Shown piece after piece: positions 10,898 through 22,115 of a stretch of DNA of 64,000 bases. The position numbers were made by a program, and so were the translations under genes. The notes beneath the pieces are model-generated. The model was not told the DNA's origin and did no database searches. It was given only the letters and a program-made list of their open reading frames with translations. The DNA is taken from the NCBI RefSeq assembly GCF_026151205.1, contig NC_087078.1, positions 2,063,675-2,127,674 of the forward strand, read 5' to 3'. Numbering within the stretch: the first letter of the stretch is position 1; each line of letters begins with the position of its first letter. The stretch is from Bolinopsis microptera. Taxonomy: Eukaryota > Ctenophora > Tentaculata > Lobata > Bolinopsidae.

Positions 10898-11221
10898 TGT
10901 TCATGTTATTTCTTAAGAGATTTTCCCGATGAAGCGATTTGATTTAATAATGTTTGATTTGAACAATTTTTCCGCCGTATTAACCATTCAAATTTTCACA
11001 TATTCATGTTGTAATTTTATTTTGATTAAAGTTTTAGTGGAATGGTAAAATGCTATAAAGAAATCTAAAACAAGAAAACACATCATATTTAAATTGGGCC
11101 TATAGGACTTTATTTATTTATTCGGCTACACTAATATAACTTCGGCCAAAACAAACAGATTTATCGATATCACTGCGTAAAAATCCATATAATAAACATG
11201 TTTTACTGTTACTTGTTACAG

Positions 11222-12494
11222 TTGACGATTTAAAGAATGTTGCTCTGCATAAAACCGTGACAAGTTCTGGTGGCGAGCTTGTTACAGAGGCTACTGATGG
11301 AAATCAAGACACTTGCTTCTCAACCAAGTATGCACTGGTCAAATTGTTTAAAACCCTTCGTGTCCTAACTATAAAAATAATTTGAACGTTTTAGCGTAAT
11401 TAGACATATTAATTGATAGCATATTAATAAGGTAGCTACTAGCTGGAGACGATTTACACATGTATTTTGAAAGCTCCTGCTAAAACAAACTTTTCGTATC
11501 ACTTATATGTTTTAAACAATTCCCCCTCCAGATAAGGCAGCACATTAAAAAGACGTTACAGATTTATGTTGTTTCGATGATGTTACAAATACAAGATAAT
11601 ACTCATGTATTTGACTGTACTACATATCAATATGAATAATAATTACGTCCAAGGTGTAACGTAGTTATATAACGTCCATAAGTTATATTTTCACTTGGGT
11701 CACTTTATTTCCTCAGTGTTTAAATTAAACAAATCATAACTTTTAAGTATCTCAAATCACAGAGAATCAACGAACCCCTACTTCAAACTGGACCTGGGAA
11801 GAGCAACTAAGGTGCAAAGAGTTGAAATCATATCAACTGATCCCAAAAGCATTATTGGAAGCAAAGTTCACATCGGAAATAGAGGTCAGTATTATATCAA
11901 TAAAGTTATCTGCGATTATTTTAAACAATTCTGACGGTATATGCGATCACGCACACACGTGCCGTCGTGCTAATTAAATCGTTTCTCAGGATACCATATA
12001 CTTTACCACTAGCTCCGACATGATCCCAATAATCTCGTGAGTTTTACAGGAGATTTTCTGGACAAAAGGATCGGAGTTATCCGAGAAGTGGAAGGAAACA
12101 GAGCATTGATAGATTTGGAAGAGAGTGTGGAAGGTTCCAGATTATTTTGGGAGTTCTACAGTGGAGGAAGTGTAAGAACTTTGACTGTTTGCGAGATAAG
12201 GGTCCTGGCAGGTGATGGGGATGAAGATGGTGAGAACTCACTTTATTTTGCTATTCCTGGGATAATACTGCTTTTATGATAGTCTTACAAGCGAACTTAA
12301 AGCTTAAAACTTAAAACTCTAATAAAATTGATCTCAACGTCAATTTATCTAAACCACATTTATCAGAATTTGAAGAAACAAAACAAACTTTTCCACTATT
12401 TTTTACCTACTAAATATTCTCAGATACGGAGGATTGTCCCCAGGGGACGGTAAAGTGTTCTGATAGAGTGTGTCGTCATGCACATATGTGCTAA
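11222..12494 (+). CDS. Fucolectin/tachylectin-4-type (FTP) lectin domain, four exons
   Basis: Exons 11222-11327, 11763-11884, 12050-12229 and 12424-12494 join in phase through GT-AG introns. The first encodes NVALHKTVTSS...ATDGNQDTCFSTK, the usual start of an F5/8C-like fucolectin fold. The second has NPYFKLDLGRATKVQRVEI, the third KRIGVIREVEG and RTLTVCEIRVLAG, and the fourth a short Cys-rich tail (DTEDCPQG...HAHMC) with stop at 12492-12494. Known members bind fucose-type glycans outside the cell. No start codon or signal-peptide exon is visible between the 495-residue gene and the first exon, which needs an upstream exon ending in phase 1. It may be an orphaned exon set. The same four exons recur in units 2 and 3. 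Confidence 0.82.
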
Positions 12495-12685
12495 ATACAA
12501 CTGGATTATGTTGTTCAAGCGTTCCTCAGGGTATGACGTACACAATTTGTCAATTGAAGTTTAATAATCTCGCAGAAATAAAAATCACTGGTTTTCTTTG
12601 TGCAAATAAACTTAAAGTAGTAGTTTAATATTGAATATCTAACCCAGGAATTTAGTACGACACGCATTTATAGGACATAGCATTT

Positions 12686-14888
12686 CTCCCATTTTCTGAC
12701 AAAAGTGCTTTGGAAATTTCGGGTTTTTTGGTCTAACTTTTGTTTCTGGGTCAAGAACTATCCCTGAGGACCATTGGATACATGCGCCGACCCCCCGAAA
12801 CCCCAATTTTGACACGATAACAATGAAATATCTGGAGCCAGGCCATACGTTCATGTGCGCTGACTCGTTCCACCATAAAGTGGAACTTTTCATCAAACAG
12901 TGAGGAAGAGCTACATAATTATGACTTGAGGACTTTTGTGGTGCAGTGGAAAAGGTGGGTACTGCTTTTTCTTTGGCCTGTTCGGATTTTCATTCTTGGC
13001 CTATAACTATAAGGTCATATGGGACAAGCAACCGCTGCAAAACAGAAAGACAACTGCTCGAAAAGGTGAAGATTATCAGGTTTCAGCATGACTCGGTCCA
13101 AATGGAGTAGAAATTAGAGCACAACGAGGTTTTCTTCCGTTCAGCTCCATTTTTTGCAGCAGAAGGAAGAGAGATTGATCCGACTAGGTATAATCATAGC
13201 TATCCCAAACAATCAATCACGGGTAATACTAATAGCAGGCGCTAAAAAGAGAGATATAGTTCAAAAACTTTGTAGACTTATGAGCCCCCGATTGTTTCGT
13301 CAAGTTTTAAATATAAAATATAGAGATATTCTCGATGGTATTGCCTTAATAAACTTAACGGGTGATACTCGTAAAATATCTGTTCCATATATTGGACCGT
13401 CGACGAGTCCAACTCGGCGCGCGTCCTGGTAGGTTGTAAACCTACAATAATAAACAGTATCTGGAGAGAAGATTTGTAGATATAGGAGTAGTTACAGTGT
13501 GCCTCGTGACGTTTAAAGCTGTAGGTACGTCGCACAACAATAGTTGGAGAACGCAACATTGTTCACACACGTTTCGTGTACCTTCTTAGCTTATCGATTA
13601 CCACAGTGAATGGGAAATTGACTTTGAGTAGAGGAGTAGGGAATGTTAGGACATGATTGGATCTTGTGATATAAAGTAAGAATAGCTCATCGCATGTAAT
13701 ACTCAACAAGCTAGTATATTTTTACTACAAGCTTACAGGAAAAACGTTTTATCCTTTTATTTTGTGCTCGATATACTCGGCCTGGGTCAGCTGCCTTATA
13801 GAGCGAAATATATTTATTCATTTCTATAGCTCATCTTATATACCTCATATTCACGCTGTTTTCAATCTACCTTTTTGTTTGAATTGATTCGTGATCAAAG
13901 GGACAGTTTCAATATTTCGTATTATTACAACCTGTTCCTGACCATTTTTGTTCCTGACCATTTTTATGAGTGTTTGCCTTATAATGTGGTAAACACTAAG
14001 TTATCTGCTTACCTATAGCTCATAGGCTTCCTCAAACCTGTACATCCGCTAGCTGAACGTTTTATTCAAGGAAATTTAAAATCAGTTATGTTATAGTTTC
14101 TTGTTATCATCTATCTATCTACGATCTAGCTCCGTAATATAAATTGTATGGATTTTTATTTGCCGATAACGATAAAGGTTTTATTTAAGTATTCCCTAAT
14201 CGATACTTTTACTGCATTAAAAAACATCAATCACAACCAAAGTTATGGATAGTCATAGCGTAAATTGTATTGTGAGCTAGTTATGACGTATCATAGAGCA
14301 TGACAACGCCTGTTGCTAATCTGTTCTTGCTCGCTCACATGCAATCTCTTGATGTTTACCTTCGCTAAAAAGCTAAAATAACGCCATTATTCTAACGTTT
14401 ATTTTACCTCACTTTTGACGTTAATTATAGAAAATCTAAAGCCTGAGGGTCATTTTTAGGTTAATTTTCAGTGTTGCCGGGGGGAATTCGTCAAGTTTAA
14501 AATATAATATAGATAATTCGCAAAACCTTGGCCTTTATGAAGAAAGCCTCATCTGAATTTCTAAAGAAAGAAACTTATTTTATATTATTATCCCGTACTT
14601 TCACCAATCGACTCTTCGTCAAAACAAGCGTCAAAATGCTGGTAGAATTCCGATTCGTTAAGCACTTTTCTAAGAAATTCAAACTATAATTTGTGATTTT
14701 TAGGCACTTTCCGAGAAGTAAGGATGATGAAACCTTGTCACAAGTCTCAAAAGTCGACAAAGCACCTTAGAAACATAGTGGGTGCAGTTTAAATGTGGCA
14801 GCAGCTATAGCCAAGAGCAATTACAGAATTGTCAATTTGCACAAAATGAACCTTGTGTTACTTAAGCACTTTTGTCAGAAAACGGCAG
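12686..14888. mobile_element. TIR DNA transposon with DUF7869-like transposase remains, unit 1
   Basis: Inverted ends share AAGCACTTTTGTCAGAAAA: minus sense at 12692-12710, plus sense at 14864-14882. The inner left part, at about 12790-12900, encodes a fragment with YLEPGHTFMCADSFHHKVE, matching the fuller copy at 39640-39981. A second fragment around 13070-13200 matches RGFLPF...EIDPxRYNHSFP. Stop codons and frameshifts show it is dead. The remainder, 13440-14860, is non-coding and is shared with 29640-31000 and 50620-52430. Confidence 0.6.
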
Positions 14889-17500
14889 GACCATGTGTTG
14901 AGTCTACGGCGGCGCCCGGCCAATAGCCTCACAAATTGTTTTGCCAGACTTGTGTAAGTATAACCGCGTCGTAGTACTCAAGCGAACAACCATCCCCTGT
15001 TCGCTAGGGCCGTTACTGCAGAAAGCCTCACGTCTAGAACAATTGATCATTTGTTGCTCTTCATCCTAGAGCATCCTTGTCTCGTTACTTGTCACATGCG
15101 GACGATCTGATTTCTCTAGCAGAGGGGAATGATTTAGATATCATCTGGAACAGAACACGCAAAACCATCAACACAATAGAAAAATGGTGCCAAACCAAAG
15201 ATCTATGCATAAGCGCACTCGAAACACAAATAGTCATGTTTACCTGGAAGTGGAATAAGAAATGGACACTAAGACCTGTGGTGGTGGGTAACACCACTAT
15301 AGGTCTTTCCAAATCTGCCAAATTCCTAGGAGTGACCCTCGACAGCAAGCTCAATTTTAATGAACATATCACCAATACCACCAAAAAAGCTACGGCATCC
15401 CTTATGCAATGTAAAAGAGCTGTCGGCCCCACATGGGGTATGGAGCCCCAAAATATGCAAATGGATGTACACCGCTGTCATCAGACCTATTCTATCATAC
15501 TGCTGTAGTATATGGATTAGGGCAATCCAAACAGACACCAACGCGAGGAAGTTCAAAAGAGTTCAGGCATTGGCATTAAGAATGATGTCTGGTGCCATGC
15601 CTATTGCATAATACTCCCTTCATCGCACTGAACCACCTCACTAACACTTCAGAAATCAAACTTTTCCTGAGAGGCGAAGCAGCAAAGGGTACTGCCAGGC
15701 TTCAAGCCTATGGTAGCCTAACCCTCGAAACTATCGCCCCCAGAAAAGGTACCATCACAACTCACACCACTATCAACAAACAATTCATGGTAGACCTCAA
15801 CATACCACCCAAAGCAGAGAGAGACCTATCTATACCAACCATGATGCTTGAATATAGAGGCTCACTCCAAAACACCATCGACAACATACCCAGTGAAACC
15901 ATCACAAAGCTACACAGACGGGTCACGCACAGACTCGGGTAGCGGGGCTGGTTATATGATCACCACTGATGTTGTGGAACACAACAAGAAAATTGAGAAT
16001 AATCTTGTGCGAGGGTAGAGACCCAGATGTCGTTTCTAACCCAAATAAACTTTAAGGAGGCTTCTTATCAGTAGCCGCACCTCCTTACTCGGTTTCTGAA
16101 CTGGAATTCTATGGGCTTCCAGACGGCCAGACCGAGTATTACCATCCCATCCTTCTAGAGTTCATCACAAGTAGCACCCACCTTGAAGATCTTTGACACC
16201 CAGACACACCTCATTGGCGAACAAACTTTGGATATAATCGTACATGCTCCCGAAGGAATCCCTGGTTTATGGTCTTTCTCATCGTCACCAGCACTTTCAC
16301 TAGAGTCACCAGCCCTTTCACTGGAGTCATCAGCCCAATCACTGAAGTGTACAGAAGTACAGTTGTGGAACACAACAAGAAAATTGAAAATAATCTTGTG
16401 CGAGGGTAGGGACCCAGATGTCGTTTCTAACCCAAATAAACTTTAAGGAGGCTTCTCATCAGTAGCCGCACCTCCTTACTCGGTTTCTGGACTGGAATTT
16501 TATGGGCTTCCAGATAAGACGGCCAGACCGAGTATTACCATCCCATCCTTCTAGAGTTCATCACAAGTAGCACCCACCTTGAAGATCTTTGACACCCAGA
16601 CACACCACGTATTGGCGAACAAACTTTGGATATAATCTTACATGCTCCCGAAGGAATCTCTGGTTTATGGTCTTTCTCATCGTCACCAGCACTTTCACTA
16701 GAGTCACCAGCCCTTTCACTGGAGTCATCAGCCCAATCACTGAAGTGTACACTGACAACAACAACACTACACTAGACGAAAGATCATTCAAGCTTCCCGA
16801 TTATTGCACCGTTTATCAAACAGAACTCACTGCCATCATCGAAGCTTGTAAATATCTCTCAACTTATACCAACACACACATCATCATATGGTCAGACAGT
16901 CTCTCCTCTATTCAAGCTATATCCTCACCCTCAACGAGGAGTAGAACTAATAGAGACTGTTACGACACCCTCAATACACTCGGATCCACTAACACCTTAG
17001 AGATCAGATGGATAGCTGCACACATCGGATTGTGGGGTAATGAAAAAGCAGACGATCTGGCCAAAATTGGCACAACCAGTGAATCCACTTTGAATTGCCC
17101 AATTCCACAATCTTACATCAAACGCCTGATCGACGACAAAGTCACCAAACTTAATCAAGAATCATGGATTACTGATGGTCCTAGACACACTAAACTGACA
17201 CTTGGACACAAAAACATCAACATCATCAGTAACAACAGACAAAATTACAGAACTGCAGTGCACCTCATCACGGGACATTCATGTGCTTGTCCTAAATGTG
17301 GCGAATAAGAGGAGATTGTCTCACACTTTCTTGGATAGTGCCCGGCTATTGCCCAAATAAGAGGTCAATATTTCCGGGACTACTACCTCTCTGTCAATGA
17401 CATATTCGACAACCAACACATCTCCACCATCGTCAAGTTTGCTAACCACACTAAACGCTTAATGGTGCCAGAGGAGTTGGACCAGACCGGTGTAACATAG
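14889..17500 (+). pseudogene. LINE tail: RT thumb, RNase H, zinc knuckle (unit 1)
   Basis: The plus strand carries the end of an I-group-like LINE polyprotein. ADDLISLAEGND (from about 15098) is the end of RT motif C. The thumb follows (KFLGVTLDSKLNF, PILSYCCSIWIRA). RNase H begins with YTDGSRTDSGSGAGY and continues with TELTAIIEACKYL, IIWSDSLSSIQAI and WIAAHIGLWGNEKADDLAK. A CPKCG...HFLG.CPA zinc-knuckle-like end closes at TAG 17498-17500. Frameshifts, stops and a 780-bp insertion in RNase H show it is dead. The RT palm upstream of the ADD motif is deleted compared with unit 2. Confidence 0.85.
15970..16749. repeat. Two tandem 390-bp repeats inserted in RNase H
   Basis: Units begin at GTTGTGGAACACAACAAG at 15971 and 16362. 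The pair is flanked by CACTGA on both sides (15964-15969 and 16750-16755). Unit 2 at about 33410 has the uninterrupted empty site. Each repeat can encode a short stretch including YSVSELEFYGLPDGQTEYY, which I do not recognise. Confidence 0.8.
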
Positions 17501-18283
17501 CGACTACTCAAACGTCGTCTTAGTTCGCCTCTCTCTTCCACACTTAACCACCACTTAAGCGTTCATCTTTGACACACCCCACAACACTTACCATCATCCT
17601 TGATTACACATCTTGATTCCACCGGCATCCTCCCACAGGACTGCCATACCCCAGAGGTATGCAAAGCATCCATATGCTATCCTCTCGTGGGCCAACCAGG
17701 CCCAGCCTCTCTTTTTTTTAATTAAAAAAAAGCCTCTCCCGACCCCATGACTCTGCCAGCTACTATCACCGATCACGTGACTATGAGAATTGAGATAATA
17801 ACTGTATCTCCTCATCATGATGCTGGATTATGAACTACGATAGAGTAGTAGTGTGTCAAAATGGAACAGCGAGTTTATTTCTGTAATTCAAATCAATATT
17901 TTATTTACTGTTCCAAGATTTCTAGCCTGTAGAAGTCTGGGTATAATACTTTTGATTTAAGTCGCACAATACAATAATATTACTCCTCTGCATTTTCAAT
18001 ATCAAGCCGAAAGATTGGTATATCCCAGTAGTCCGATGAGCGATTTGTTTTTTTGCTTATACTTCAGTGTGATTAGGACATCTAATTTAGCTCTGCAAAT
18101 ACATTATCTTTCGCCGCAAATTCGCCGCGATTATTTTCAGTTTGGCTTTCAAATAGTCGTTCAGGTCTAACTTGAAAACGGGTTGGAAAAGTCACGTGAC
18201 AGTCGAGTATATAGTGATTAATCGCCATTCAATTGCTGAAGGTGTCAGTGAAAGTGTGCTATGATTACTCCAAAGCTATTAAT
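17501..18283. other. Non-coding segment shared by units 1 and 3
   Basis: Nearly identical to 55826-56606. It includes TTAATTAAAAAAAAGCCTC palindromic AT-rich sequence near 17710 and the conserved TCACGTGACAGTCGAGTATAT near 18192. No gene is seen. Confidence 0.5.
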
Positions 18284-18994
18284 CATAGTTGGTCAGTTCG
18301 TACAAAAGTCGTAAAAAATTCGTACAGTTCGGCACCTTTTTTCAGTTCGGGATTAGTTCAGGAAAAATTCGTCTCATAAATTTTCGAACTTGGATTTAAT
18401 CGAAAGAACTTAAATTAACTCAGCTGTCAGGCCTTTGATAGATAAGTACCTTTTCAAACGACCGGTGCTTTTAGCGAGGTTAAAATACTCTTTATCTACC
18501 AGTACCATTTAAATCACGAAATCAGATATGAGTCAAGATTTATTTTATGGTTTAAAATCATTAAGAATTTTGTTCAAAGAAAGCGACCACTAAAAATAAT
18601 TTTCATTTGACGCAATATCATTGATTTTAATTGGATTTCTTTGCGATATCACTACTAATATATCATAGAGATCAGGATTGATGCTAATTGCTACAGCACT
18701 CATTAAACGATTGCATTTTTCAAACCAGATTTTAAAGTGATTTAATTGAATTGAAAATCTGTTTCTAAAACAACCGTTCCATAGGTGCACAGCACATCGA
18801 AAAGTAGAAAATTCAGTGCTGAACTTTTATAGATGAACGTGCAATTTAAAAGAGATCGACAACTTTGTAAAGCAGATTATAATTACATATAGTATTCCCA
18901 CTCCCGATACATCTCAAGAGAGGGTATATTCTTGCCATTATAGTTTAACTGCGTCAAACTTACGATGGTCTAGACGCGATATTTTCTCCTGCGT

Positions 18995-19010
18995 GGTGCT
19001 ATATAACGAG
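18995..19010 (+). promoter_or_regulatory. TATA-like box upstream of exon 19104
   Basis: GGTGCTATATAACGAG lies about 100 bp upstream of the ATG at 19104, inside the hAT-type element. Confidence 0.35.
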
Positions 19011-19103
19011 AATTACATAACCGAGATTTTATTTTATTTAATACTCCAAATAGTCGGCATCGGTTTGTGACTGACTTTTATACCACTGTACATCGCTCCT
19101 ATA

Positions 19104-19266
19104 ATGAACTTTACCAAGGCAAGAATGCCTCCCTCCGTGACAAGTAACACTGTTCATTACATCCCTAGACTGAACATCACCGAACTTGGAAATGTTTTGG
19201 GCTGGGAAAACTATGTGCTCTATATAAATATAATCGCTGCTATTGACTTCTTCCTCGCTATAATCG
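19104..19266 (+). CDS. First coding exon of a membrane protein, inside a transposon
   Basis: ATG 19104 opens 54 residues that end at a strong donor, G|GTGAGT (19267). The N-terminal part has two N-glycosylation sequons (NFT, NIT). It is followed by a hydrophobic stretch, YVLYINIIAAIDFFLAIIG, that looks like a first transmembrane helix, as in many seven-helix receptors. A TATA-like box lies 100 bp upstream. No further exon is found before the transposon end, so this is a captured 5' gene fragment. The receptor identity is inference only. Confidence 0.45.
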
Positions 19267-19549
19267 GTGAGTATTATTAACGAACGAATCTAGTATATTA
19301 TAATCAATATATACTAATAATCTCAATAGATGTATGTGTGTGTCTGTCTGTCTGTATAGTGCCCAAATAGTGCCGACAAAACTCTGACGAAGCCAAATAA
19401 TTAAGGTTTTTCAAATCGGTCTGTGGTAAGTGGTTTAAAATTCGGTAAAAATTCCTCGACAGCTTTTTAAAATTCGTACAGTTCGGCACCTTTTAAAAGT
19501 TCGTACAGTGCGTACTGACTACTGACCAACTATGCTATTAATCCACATA

Positions 19550-20368
19550 CCTTACAAGACATATTTATGGCGGCCTAATTTGCGACGACCGAAATTTTGG
19601 CGGTCCGAAAATATGGCGAAATTGAACAAAAACCGTCAAATTTCGGACGTCACAGAAAATAAGGGTATTTTTCATCATTTTTTGTGACAGTAAGCAGTAA
19701 GGAAATTTCTGAAATTCGGTAAAATCATGTTCAAACTTAGTCTGTATTAAGACTGTAAGACTTTCATGTTAGCACATACATGTATTTTAATGCAAATTTA
19801 AACTGTATTGCTTGACATTCAATTCGTCATTGGTGTGGTAATAATTTGTCCCAAGATGCCAGAATTTATTTATTTATTTTACTTGATATTACTTTTTAGA
19901 AACAAAATAAAGTATTGAAGGCACAGTCATTGAAATAAGCTAAAAGATAATGCGACGGATTCTATTACGACGACAGAAATTTTGGCGGTCCGAAAATATG
20001 GCGAAATTTTCGGAAAACCGCCACATTTCGTACGTTATAAATACTAGCAGGAACCCGTATAACCCTAAAATGGTGTCAAGACTCAAGAGACTAAAATAAT
20101 TATTACCTATTTAATTCGCGTTTTTGACACCACTTGGGGGTCCAAATTTTGGGCTCTAAAACTCTTATTCCTTGGCCAATTTTTTATTTTTTCATGCTGA
20201 TTTGAAAAGCATAAAAGCATTTGACCCAGTCAAAAAAGTTTCAGTTGTATATCTTTTACGGTTTTTGCGGAAAGTCGCGTTAAAGTTGATGCCGTGGTGT
20301 CAGTAAAATGGCACAGATATATATATATATATCGTCTCGCTTTATATATAGTAAGATGTCTTGTAAGG
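19550..20368. mobile_element. TA-flanked MITE
   Basis: The 819-bp insert has 13-bp perfect inverted ends CCTTACAAGACAT and TA on each side (19548-19549 and 20369-20370). The uninterrupted site CCACATAAGATATTTGG is at about 56611-56627. Internally, a segment with GGCGGTCCGAAAATATGGCG is present twice as a direct repeat (about 19588 and 19978). A TA duplication points to Tc1/mariner-type mobilisation. No transposase is encoded. Confidence 0.85.
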
Positions 20369-20399
20369 TAAGATATTTGGTTGGGGAGGCGGATTATCG

Positions 20400-21783
20400 G
20401 CTAGGTGCAGCCTGCAGGCCGGCATATTATCGGCTAGGTGCAGCCTGCAGGCCGACATATTATCGGTTAGGTGGACTGGTGGAGAGTCACGAAAATGCAA
20501 ATGTTGGTCAGCTGAGTTTCTTCTAATAAGCGAGTCAAGCATTCCATACACAGAAATGTTTGGGGACAGTAATTTCATCAGATCATTTTTCCTTGATCGC
20601 ATGATACTGAGACCATTGTATTGCATCCTCATTCCCCTGTGATCATCTCTCAACCGGAATCGCATTATGACCTATCACATACGTCATATCATGACGTATT
20701 CGGGATCAGTAATCCAACGGCTAATCACATGACTCAATATGACTATGAAGCAGCATAATTTATCCTTCAATTTCAGTTTGTAGCATTATAATTTTCCATA
20801 GTAACGCATCTTTCGTCACATAATTGAACAGATTACTTAATTTGCTGTAGATAATGCCTGAAAACAATTTTACTTTTAGGGAATGAAATACCAGAAACTA
20901 TTGATTTGCCAGAATCTATTGAATTGCGAACACCGCACGCAATTTCCACAACGCCTTGAAATTCCATTTATGGTCCATTATTAAGTCTCCTGGATCAAAC
21001 ACATCACGTAACACCAACACTCAGACCCTATAGAATTTGAAACACGTTTATCGGTGTAGGTCGTGTTATTTACAAGTCTCGAGTTACATTGCACAGGTGG
21101 ACGGCGGACGCTATGTCGTGTTGTGGGAGATCGTTTTTCTAGAGCTTTTAAGGTTTCCGCTTTCCCTCATGTGCGTTTTCGAATGAACATTACTTGTCAT
21201 TTCATTGGATTTCACGTGCTAGTTTGATATGTTTCAGTTCCCATTATACATAGTTGCTTCATATCCTTACATCCAATATACTTCATCCTTCTAGAACCTT
21301 CGCATGCACGTTCCTGTCATTAAACTCTAATTGTAGCGATAAGAAATTAAAACTTTCTACTTTCCCTTATAACGTTAGTCAGTAAACACTTTTACTGGAT
21401 ATTTTTAGTGTCGATCGACCTCGAGGTTGACTTGCAACTAGTCTCATTCTTGTCGGATAGAAATTGTTTAAATTTCATTTGTCAGCGTTGTTTATACTTA
21501 ATTTCCTTTTTGCGTTTCTGCTTGCCCCAAATTAATTTTTGCCCATCATTTTAAATTTTGCATGTTAGATTTTTGTATGTAGCTCTGTATGTGCCAGTAC
21601 GATGTATTAAGCTGTCTACGTGCTTTGTTGTCTAATTTCTCATGTACATTAGTACAGGTGTACTTTTATTGTTTGATCTTTTATTACTGTCCCTGAATTT
21701 TACTTGTTCGATAAAAAATTGCCCTAGGGTACCGGTAAAGACTTTATCGTACTGAACGTTTGATTTTATTTTTTTGATAACTG
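20400..21783. mobile_element. 1384-bp insertion flanked by a 21-bp direct repeat
   Basis: The flanks 20379-20399 and 21784-21804 match over 21 bp (GGTTGGGGAGGCGG, then A or T, then TTATCG). Unit 3 has a single copy at about 56626. The insert begins with a 36-bp tandem repeat (CGGCTAGGTGCAGCCTGCAG) and ends in a T-rich tail. A long target duplication is typical of LINE-type insertion. A minus-strand open stretch near 20520-20665 (RFRLRDDHRGMRMQYNG) is unrecognised. Confidence 0.7.
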
Positions 21784-21804
21784 GGTTGGGGAGGCGGTTT
21801 ATCG

Positions 21805-22043
21805 TTGTGAAGTACTGTACTACTCACGAAGTACTGTACACGATGTTTTCAACCCACGAGTCACTTATCAGAGAGCAAGCTCAACTGACGGCTCCCAGAT
21901 GGCGTATGCACATGTATGTGAATCAGTCTGATCAAGAAGTTGGTTGGGCTGTGATTGTATCGACCCTGAGTACCAAGCAAGCAGATATTTGAATTGACTA
22001 GATTTCCACTGATCAGCGATTCGGAAAATCATGGGCCGGCATA
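21805..22043. other. Conserved leader upstream of EEP genes
   Basis: The GAAGTACTGTACACGAT...GCTCAACTGACGGCTCCCAG stretch is shared with 34155-34383 and 56648-56877. No gene is seen. Confidence 0.4.
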
Positions 22044-22115
22044 GTGCCGGGGCGGGTATGATCCGCCAACCTCCGAGTTACATGCCTGGTGCTTTACCAA
22101 CTGAGCTACCGGCCC
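22044..22115 (-). tRNA. tRNA-Thr(UGU)-like sequence, copy 1
   Basis: The minus-strand 72 nt fold into a full cloverleaf: acceptor GGGCCGG pairs 6 of 7 with CCGGCAC, D arm GCTCAGTTGGTAAAGC, anticodon loop CATGTAA (anticodon TGT) and T stem GGCGG/CCGCC. The T loop ATCATAC is unusual and the anticodon stem has a mismatch. Three copies occupy the same place in the three units. It could be a tRNA or a tRNA-derived repeat. Confidence 0.5.

Larger units (their letters stand above)
18284..19534. mobile_element. Non-autonomous hAT-type element carrying a promoter and first exon
   Basis: The 1251-bp insert has perfect 14-bp terminal inverted repeats CATAGTTGGTCAGT and an 8-bp target duplication CTATTAAT (18276-18283 and 19535-19542). 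The empty site is visible in unit 3 near 56598 (AGCTATTAATCCACAT). TIR style and 8-bp duplication fit the hAT superfamily. There is no transposase. The right part, 19320-19480, resembles a dispersed repeat at 41540-41710. Confidence 0.85.

Noticed and set aside
10929-11047. MKRFDLIMFDLNNF... hydrophobic open stretch as a signal-peptide exon for the lectin
   Set aside because: The only nearby donor (ATG|GTAAAA) leaves phase 2, whereas the lectin exon needs phase 1, and unit 2 lacks the first ATG. More likely 3' untranslated sequence of the preceding gene.
15085-15432. Minus-strand frames opposite the LINE RT (also at 32493 and 52640)
   Set aside because: Shadows of the plus-strand RT thumb coding sequence.
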